Shown here: piece after piece, positions 40,508 to 45,667 of the stretch
How the letters are laid out: every line of letters begins with the position of its first letter
How positions within the stretch are numbered: position 1 is the stretch's first letter
NCBI GenBank assembly: GCA_024225395.1
Contig: JAAEMR010000022.1
Location: 1-45,667, forward strand
DNA from: Gammaproteobacteria bacterium
Lineage (GTDB): Bacteria; Pseudomonadota; Gammaproteobacteria; GCA-001735895
DNA length: 45,667 nucleotides
Reading direction: 5' to 3'
Notes under the pieces: model-generated
What the model was told of the DNA's origin: nothing
The model's input: the letters and a program-made list of their open reading frames with translations, nothing else
Database searches by the model: none
Made by a program: the position numbers and the translations under genes

Positions 40508-41542
40508 ATGTCATTTCTTATAACGCTGGTGGATGAAGATGTCAATTTTCAGTGTGAAGCTAATCAAACAATTCTTGATGCCGCTTTACAACAGGGTGTT
40601 ACTTTATCTTATGGCTGTAAAAATGGTTTATGTGGTTCCTGTATTGGCACTTTTATTTCCGGACAAATAGAATATCCGAATGGGCAACCAGATGGAATTA
40701 ATGCTGATGAAGTATCAAATCACCAGGCCCTGTTCTGTAAGGCGACTCCCCTTAGTGATTTATCCATAAAAGTTAAAGTCATTAAAGAAGAAATACAGGA
40801 AATTAAAAACCTGCCTGCCAGAGTAAAAGAAATTAAATATTTATCAGAAGATGTTATTCAACTGGTATTGCAACTACCCTCAGTTGAGCCTTTTGATTTC
40901 AAAGCCGGGCAATGGATATATTTTGTATTGAAAGATGGCAGAAAAAGAGCATTTTCTATAGCCAACAGTCCAAATGATAAAAATGAATTAGAGTTACAGA
41001 TCCGACATGCTCCGGGTGGAATATTTACCGATTTTGTCTTTAATAATCTGAAACCGGGCGCTTTACTGAAAATAGAAGGGCCACATGGCAGCTTTTTTAA
41101 TCAACAGGATGAAAGCCCTGTTTTACTGGTAGCCGGTGGTACTGGTTTTGCTCCAATTAAAGGAATATTAGAAGAAATTGTAAAACAGGAAACAAAACAA
41201 CCGATTCATCTATTTTGGGGATTAAGATCGAAAAAAGACTTATACCTTCAGCAGCTCATTAATACCTGGGTTAAAGATTATGGTATCAGCTATACGCCTG
41301 TTTTGTCCGAACCTGAAAAAGAAGATGCATGGAAAGGAAATACAGGTTTTGTACACCAGGCCGTGTTAGAGCAATTTCCACAATTATCAAACTTTGCTGT
41401 TTACATGGCAGGACCCCCACAAATGATAGATGCCTGCAAACAATCATTTATTAGTGCCGGTCTTGATAAAAATAAGCTGTATTATGATTCGTTTGATTAT
41501 TCGACAGATGCAATCGATGCAATGAAAAAAGAGGCTAAGTGA
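40508..41542 (+). CDS. 2Fe-2S ferredoxin-type NAD(P)H flavin reductase (RfbI/AscD-like)
   Basis: Electron-transfer flavoprotein with an N-terminal plant-type 2Fe-2S cluster (Cys37, Cys42, Cys45, Cys77), then FAD-binding (RAFSIANSP) and NAD-binding domains (VAGGTGFAPIKGI; AGPPQMID near the end). Length is 344 aa. Homologues are annotated CDP-6-deoxy-delta-3,4-glucoseen reductase, but no dideoxysugar genes are present here, so that name is probably wrong. Its position near ubiD recalls Fre, the flavin reductase next to ubiD in enterics, and supply of reduced flavin or electrons for quinone biosynthesis is a reasonable guess. The next small gene starts one base after its stop. Confidence 0.85.
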   Translation: MSFLITLVDEDVNFQCEANQTILDAALQQGVTLSYGCKNGLCGSCIGTFISGQIEYPNGQPDGINADEVSNHQALFCKATPLSDLSIKVKVIKEEIQEIKNLPARVKEIKYLSEDVIQLVLQLPSVEPFDFKAGQWIYFVLKDGRKRAFSIANSPNDKNELELQIRHAPGGIFTDFVFNNLKPGALLKIEGPHGSFFNQQDESPVLLVAGGTGFAPIKGILEEIVKQETKQPIHLFWGLRSKKDLYLQQLINTWVKDYGISYTPVLSEPEKEDAWKGNTGFVHQAVLEQFPQLSNFAVYMAGPPQMIDACKQSFISAGLDKNKLYYDSFDYSTDAIDAMKKEAK

Positions 41543-41543
41543 T

Positions 41544-41678
41544 ATGGATACGACTCTTCTTTTTATTATTATCGGCTCAACAGTTTTGTTTGTGGCAATA
41601 GTTGCCTGGAAACTAAGGTGGTTATATAAAAAAATGATTCTGGTTGAGCAGCAGGAATCGAGTAAACAGCAGGATTAA
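41544..41678 (+). CDS. 44-aa single-pass membrane protein
   Basis: A short gene starting one base after the flavin reductase stop and overlapping the rmuC stop region by four bases. The product has a hydrophobic segment (about 4-22, LLFIIIGSTVLFVAIVAW) followed by a positively charged stretch (KLRWLYKK) and a polar Gln/Ser tail. This gives an N-out single-pass topology by the positive-inside rule. The spacing to the upstream gene argues for translational coupling and for a real gene. The family is not recognised; it could be a small subunit or accessory of the reductase. Confidence 0.65.
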   Translation: MDTTLLFIIIGSTVLFVAIVAWKLRWLYKKMILVEQQESSKQQD

Positions 41679-43114
41679 GAATCGTCCTGCTCATGCTCAA
41701 TCAAGTCCAGTTCCATATTAGCCTTATCCACCAGCTCCCGGGGTAATTCCTTTTTAACAGACACACCCAGTTTTTGAAAATCTTCTACCCGTTTTACCAG
41801 GTTTCCTTTACCAGAGATAAACTGCCGCATTGCAGTTTCATAAGTTGAACGTGACTTATCAAGCTGTGAACCAAGAGCTTCCATGCTTTCTAAAAAAAAA
41901 CGCAATTGGTTATAAACCTTTCCAGCCTGATCGGCCAGCTTTGCAGTATATTTATTTTGATCCTCAAAACGCCATAGTTGACGAATAATATTCAAACTGG
42001 TGAGTAAAGTTGTTGGTGTAGTTACCAACACCTGTTGTTCTATGGCTAATTGAAATAAAGTTTCATCGTTTTTAATTGCTTCCACAAAGGCTGACTCAAT
42101 GGGTATAAACATGAAAACCATTTCAGGGGATTTTAGACCGGGCAATTCAAAATAGTTTTTATCTGAGAGTTCTTTAATTCGAGCACCGATTGCCTGAATA
42201 TGTTCCTTAATCGCCTGTTCTTTTTCCAGTTCATTTTGAGCGTTAACAAAACGGGTATATGCATTCAGGGAAACTTTTGAATCTATAACAAGGTGTTTAT
42301 CTTCGGGTAAGTAAACAATAACGTCCGGACGCAACCTTCCCTTCTCGGTATTGAAACTAACCTCACGGCGATAATCTTTATCAATTTGTAAACCGGATCG
42401 ATCAAGCACATTTTCCAGTATTAACTCTCCCCAGTTACCCTGCATTTTTTTTTGTCCTTTTAATGCAGTCGTTAATTCATGAGCCTCGTTGGTCATTTGA
42501 AGATTTAAATTCTGTAGTTGTTTTAATTCGGTTTTTAATTCTTCGCGCTGCTTTAGGTCATTACTGTGGATATTTTCAACCTTGTCTTTAAAATCTTTAA
42601 TCTGCTGACGAAAAGGGGCTAAAAATAAATCCAGACCATTTTTATTTTCAACAGTAAACTCCTGTTGAGTAGATTTTAAAACCTGCTGAGCTAAAGCCTC
42701 AAAATCTTTTTTGAGCTGAACTTTAGTAACCTCTAAGTGAGCCAGTTTTTCATCGGCATATTCCCTCTCCTTTTGACTGGAGACTTTAGTAGAGCTTAAT
42801 TCAGTCTGTACCTGGTAATATTTCTTTTCAAGTTCACTATGGCTGGCCTGTAAATTGATATTTAGATTTTTTAAATCCTGGTTATTGGAGTGTAGATTTA
42901 TGAGCTGTTGATTTCTGACAGCTATATTTTTTTCTGCCAGTTGAAACTTTTCTACTGCAGCTAAATTCTGCTGTTGTTCTGACAGGATATTATTTTCTAA
43001 AGTTGAAATGATGCGGTTACGATTAATGATCGTAAAAAAATAGACAACCAACCCGGTAAGCAGTGATGGTATGGCTATTAATAAAAAATAAAACTGTTCT
43101 AAAGTTAGTTGCAT
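41675..43114 (-). CDS. rmuC: DNA recombination protein RmuC
   Basis: Membrane-anchored protein with a predicted nuclease-like domain that limits DNA inversions; its biochemical function is not fully known. The N-terminal transmembrane segment (about 8-28) is followed by a long coiled coil (about 40-170) and the conserved RmuC domain. That domain has KMQGNWGELILENVLDRSGL, RPDVIVYLPEDKHLVIDSKVSL and VFMFIPIESAF. Length is 479 aa. It is monocistronic and converges with the reductase/small-protein pair, sharing four bases at their ends. The 250-base gap upstream of it, toward the protease genes, shows no clear feature beyond AT richness. Confidence 0.95.
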   Translation of the reverse strand: MQLTLEQFYFLLIAIPSLLTGLVVYFFTIINRNRIISTLENNILSEQQQNLAAVEKFQLAEKNIAVRNQQLINLHSNNQDLKNLNINLQASHSELEKKYYQVQTELSSTKVSSQKEREYADEKLAHLEVTKVQLKKDFEALAQQVLKSTQQEFTVENKNGLDLFLAPFRQQIKDFKDKVENIHSNDLKQREELKTELKQLQNLNLQMTNEAHELTTALKGQKKMQGNWGELILENVLDRSGLQIDKDYRREVSFNTEKGRLRPDVIVYLPEDKHLVIDSKVSLNAYTRFVNAQNELEKEQAIKEHIQAIGARIKELSDKNYFELPGLKSPEMVFMFIPIESAFVEAIKNDETLFQLAIEQQVLVTTPTTLLTSLNIIRQLWRFEDQNKYTAKLADQAGKVYNQLRFFLESMEALGSQLDKSRSTYETAMRQFISGKGNLVKRVEDFQKLGVSVKKELPRELVDKANMELDLIEHEQDDS

Positions 43115-43364
43115 AGACCTGAGTGATTCAACGGTTTTTTATAATTTAACTAGCTATAGTCTATATATCATGTGTTAAAGGAAAAGACATATTTTTTATA
43201 CCAAAGCTCATATTCAAATTTATCAGATAATAATATCTCCTGGTATGCTGCAAATTAAGATAGAACCAGGTGATTAAATTAGTGTTTTACCCAAAATTAA
43301 TATTGAGATAGATAATAAAACCCCCATAATCATAATACACTCCTAATAGATCTTAATAATTACC

Positions 43365-44006
43365 ATGATCCAGCTATTGTTTCAGGGACAAATTGTACTC
43401 TTTACACTCATCCTGTTTTCTCTGATTCTATCTTTGACCTTTCATGAATATGGTCATGGCATTATGGCAAAATATTTTGGCGACCTAACAGCAGAAAGAA
43501 TGGGGCGCTTAACCTTAAACCCTATTGCACATATTGACCCAATGGGATTACTGATGGTGATATTCATCGGTTTTGGATTTGCCAAGCCGGTACCGACTGA
43601 TCCGAGAAATTACAGCTCCAGGTGGGGAGTCTTATTTGTAGCCGCCGCCGGGCCATTGATGAACCTGGTGCTTGCGTTTATAACCATAAATTTATATGGA
43701 TTAGGTTTGTTGCTGGGTTGGGACTTATTTGAAGGTCAGGCTGCCAATAATTTTTTCATATTTCTAGCCAGTATTAATATGATATTGATGGTATTTAATT
43801 TAATACCTATCGGTCCTCTCGATGGACATTATATTTTGCCCTATTTCTTACCAGGTAAGCTGGCCCATATGTATCTGTATTATAATCAAAAATATGGAAG
43901 CTGGTTTCTTCTGTCAATTGTTGCACTGGCATTAATGGGAGTACCTGTTTTTAATTATGTATGGGAACTTGGCCAGTGGTTACTGAGCTTAATATTCCTG
44001 TTTTAA
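43365..44006 (+). CDS. Site-2-type zinc metalloprotease (M50 family)
   Basis: Integral-membrane protease. The zinc motif HEYGH is at 27-31 in the first helix. The second conserved block NLIPIGPLDGH carries Asp153 as the third ligand. The AAGPLMNLVLAF segment is the family's third hallmark. About five or six transmembrane segments fill the 213 aa. It lacks the PDZ domain of RseP, so it belongs to the smaller YwhC/Rip3-like group with unknown substrates. The ATG is 34 bases upstream of an HtrA-like protease gene in the same direction, with the two probably co-transcribed. Confidence 0.9.
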   Translation: MIQLLFQGQIVLFTLILFSLILSLTFHEYGHGIMAKYFGDLTAERMGRLTLNPIAHIDPMGLLMVIFIGFGFAKPVPTDPRNYSSRWGVLFVAAAGPLMNLVLAFITINLYGLGLLLGWDLFEGQAANNFFIFLASINMILMVFNLIPIGPLDGHYILPYFLPGKLAHMYLYYNQKYGSWFLLSIVALALMGVPVFNYVWELGQWLLSLIFLF

Positions 44007-44040
44007 ATAGAATCAGTTAATTAAAGCCTGAAGATTATCT

Positions 44041-45423
44041 ATGGTCAAAATAAAAAATAATCTTAGTGATGTTGCCCGCCAGATGATGAGCGGTGTTGTT
44101 CAAATTCATGTTGAAGGCAATATAGAAGAAGATGTTCAAACAGTTTTAAATCCTGCAATAAATTTACCGGGAAACTGGTCTGGTTCAGGATTTTTCGTAA
44201 AATATAAAAATCTTCAGGGGTACATTGTCACTAATGCACATGTGATAAGAAATGCGATAAAGATAGAAATTAGCTCCATGTTAACCAGTGAGGAAAGGTT
44301 CGAAGCAGAAATAGTCGGTCTTGTAAAAAAACTGGAACCGGATGTAGCACTGATAAAGCTCACTGAAAGTGAATTGAGTCGCTTTAAAAAACTCGCTATC
44401 AAAGAAATTGAATATCTGGAGTTAAGGGAAGGCTCAAGTCCATCAAGAGGTGATGAATTAAAAGCTATTGGTTATCCAATGGGTATGGTGGAGCCAAATA
44501 TATCAGGAGGTGAAATAACTAATTTTATTTCTGGATCTGAATATACAACAGAAAGATTTGTAACCAATGCAGCTATAAATCCGGGAAACTCTGGTGGTCC
44601 CAGTATCACTAAAGATGGAAAAGTTATCGGGTTAAATACAGCCATAATGGCAGGCGCAGATAATATTGGATTTATCACGCCAGCCAGTTTTGTAAAAATA
44701 ATTATTGAAAACCTGGTTCAACAAAATGAACCGCACTTTGCCGGAATGGGTGGTTTGCTGCAAAAAAATGCAGATAATTTTAATGATTTATTGAATCAGC
44801 AAAAAGCTAAAGGCGTCATTGTTTCTAACATTGAAGAGAATGGCTTTCTTTATGCTGCCGGCCTTAAAAAGAGGGATGTTATTCTTGCACTAAATAATAT
44901 TAAATTTGATCGACACGGTATCGTTATAGATAAAGAAGGATATTACAGGCATAAAAATATATATGATGTAATAAAATTAATTCCTATAGGGGATGAAGTA
45001 AGAATTGATTACCTTAGAGAGGGAGTTATAAGCTCCAGTAAAGCACTGGCAATGCGAAATCCTCAAAAAGGAGTTTTCTCAAACCCTGTTATTAGTGAGA
45101 GAAGATACCTTGAAGTTTTTGGAATGATAGTCCAGGAATTAAGTTATGAAATAATTGAAGCTATGGTTAACGTGGATAGCAACGCTCAAATTGACATGTT
45201 GCAAACGATTGATCAGAACAAATCTATGCTGGTTGTTACTCATATACACCAGGGAACCCAGGCTGATGATATGGATTGGCCATTAGGAGAAATGATAGTT
45301 AAGGCTAATGAACAGGAAATTCATACATTAATTGAATTACAGGAAGTCATACATAAAAATAAAAGTGGCAAAGTGCTACTTGAATGTCGAAATGGCAGGA
45401 TTGGTTACTTTACTGTTGAGTAA
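44041..45423 (+). CDS. HtrA-like serine protease with PDZ domains, no export signal
   Basis: Trypsin-type serine protease. The catalytic triad is His67 (TNAHVI), Asp101 (PDVALIKL) and Ser184 (NPGNSGGPS), so the domain is predicted active. A first PDZ domain follows (about 255-345, GVIVSNIEENGFLYAAGL), and a C-terminal region (about 380-455) looks like a second, weaker PDZ. Length is 460 aa. The N-terminus (MVKIKNNLSDVARQMM) has no signal peptide or transmembrane segment, unlike DegP, DegQ or DegS. It would be cytoplasmic if the start is right; no upstream in-frame start was noted. It is probably in an operon with the M50 protease. Confidence 0.9.
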   Translation: MVKIKNNLSDVARQMMSGVVQIHVEGNIEEDVQTVLNPAINLPGNWSGSGFFVKYKNLQGYIVTNAHVIRNAIKIEISSMLTSEERFEAEIVGLVKKLEPDVALIKLTESELSRFKKLAIKEIEYLELREGSSPSRGDELKAIGYPMGMVEPNISGGEITNFISGSEYTTERFVTNAAINPGNSGGPSITKDGKVIGLNTAIMAGADNIGFITPASFVKIIIENLVQQNEPHFAGMGGLLQKNADNFNDLLNQQKAKGVIVSNIEENGFLYAAGLKKRDVILALNNIKFDRHGIVIDKEGYYRHKNIYDVIKLIPIGDEVRIDYLREGVISSSKALAMRNPQKGVFSNPVISERRYLEVFGMIVQELSYEIIEAMVNVDSNAQIDMLQTIDQNKSMLVVTHIHQGTQADDMDWPLGEMIVKANEQEIHTLIELQEVIHKNKSGKVLLECRNGRIGYFTVE

Positions 45424-45426
45424 ATA

Positions 45427-45667
45427 TTAATCAGTGAAAGTTTTAATTTTCTGTAATAACAGTTCATGTTGCTGTCTTCTATTTTGTTCAGGATCATTGC
45501 ATGAGTCTACAGCAATGATTGATGAAGTATAAGAAGCAGGGAATTTCAAGTAACTTGCACCCAGTGCAACGAGCTGCTTATACCAGTGATAGGGCTGTAG
45601 ATCATCGACGATATACTGCTGTTGTGCAAAGTAACTAAAGCAATTGTATTTTTTATTATCAAACTTA
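45427..45667 (-). CDS. C-terminal part of an unrecognised protein (cut by window edge)
   Basis: The last 79 codons of a minus-strand gene whose start lies beyond the window. The sequence is protein-like, with aromatic residues (NCFSYFAQQQ, PYHWYKQLVALGASYLKFP), a conserved-looking SIIAVDSCNDPEQNR and an amphipathic end (QQHELLLQKIKTFTD). The stop TAA at 45427-45429 is three bases past the HtrA-like stop, so the two genes converge tightly. No domain family is recognised. Confidence 0.6.
   Translation of the reverse strand, partial: KFDNKKYNCFSYFAQQQYIVDDLQPYHWYKQLVALGASYLKFPASYTSSIIAVDSCNDPEQNRRQQHELLLQKIKTFTD

Noticed and set aside
40508-41542. CDP-6-deoxy-glucoseen reductase for dideoxysugar synthesis
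   Set aside because: No sugar-nucleotide genes are nearby; the name is inherited from distant homologues, so a general 2Fe-2S flavin reductase call is safer.

Overview
This window is chromosomal DNA from an AT-rich gammaproteobacterium and spans the replication-origin neighbourhood. The core block mnmE-yidC-yidD-rnpA-rpmH (minus strand) facing dnaA-dnaN-recF-gyrB (plus strand) is the classic origin layout. polA with engB, cytochrome c4 and dsbA, recC-recB-recD, ubiD, oligopeptidase A and rmuC all look gammaproteobacterial. I cannot name the genus. Cytochrome c4 and a sulfide:quinone-reductase-like flavoprotein fit a respiring, possibly sulfide-handling, free-living or facultative organism. 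The gene set is not that of a strongly reduced endosymbiont.

Layout. Positions 1-2229 are loose and partly decayed: a DJ-1/PfpI (GlxA-like) remnant at the edge, an acetate transporter (satP), a palindromic intergenic repeat, a small membrane/coiled-coil protein and a pseudogene with two frameshifts. Positions 2230-10722 hold an overlapping recC-recB-recD operon. Positions 10939-16352 hold a two-gene phosphorelay operon: an HsbR-like response regulator/phosphatase/ATPase and a tripartite hybrid histidine kinase. Positions 16373-19782 hold the SQR-like flavoprotein, dsbA, cytochrome c4 and engB. Between engB and polA lies a well-formed, unannotated small RNA on the polA strand, in the position of Spot 42/ErsA, with exposed C-rich loops. 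Positions 20157-27416 hold polA, a LOG-family protein, mnmE, yidC, yidD, rnpA and rpmH (44 aa).

The origin candidate is the dnaA-dnaN gap (29020-29238), with two perfect and one degenerate DnaA box followed by AT-rich DNA. A further perfect DnaA box lies inside the spacer of a probable dnaA promoter. recF carries two perfect 16-bp parS sites, so origin segregation by ParB is expected, although parA/parB themselves are not here. The switch of gene direction at rpmH/dnaA supports this origin assignment.

Right of gyrB come lemA, a GIDE-domain membrane protein with a canonical EF-hand loop, oligopeptidase A, an SH3/coiled-coil membrane protein, ubiD, an orphan ParA-like ATPase, a 2Fe-2S flavin reductase, a 44-aa membrane protein, rmuC, an M50 membrane protease and an HtrA-like protease with no visible export signal. 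The window ends inside an unrecognised minus-strand gene. The most interesting candidates are the polA-engB small RNA, the self-contained HsbR-type phosphorelay without its STAS partner, and the LemA/GIDE-EF-hand pair.
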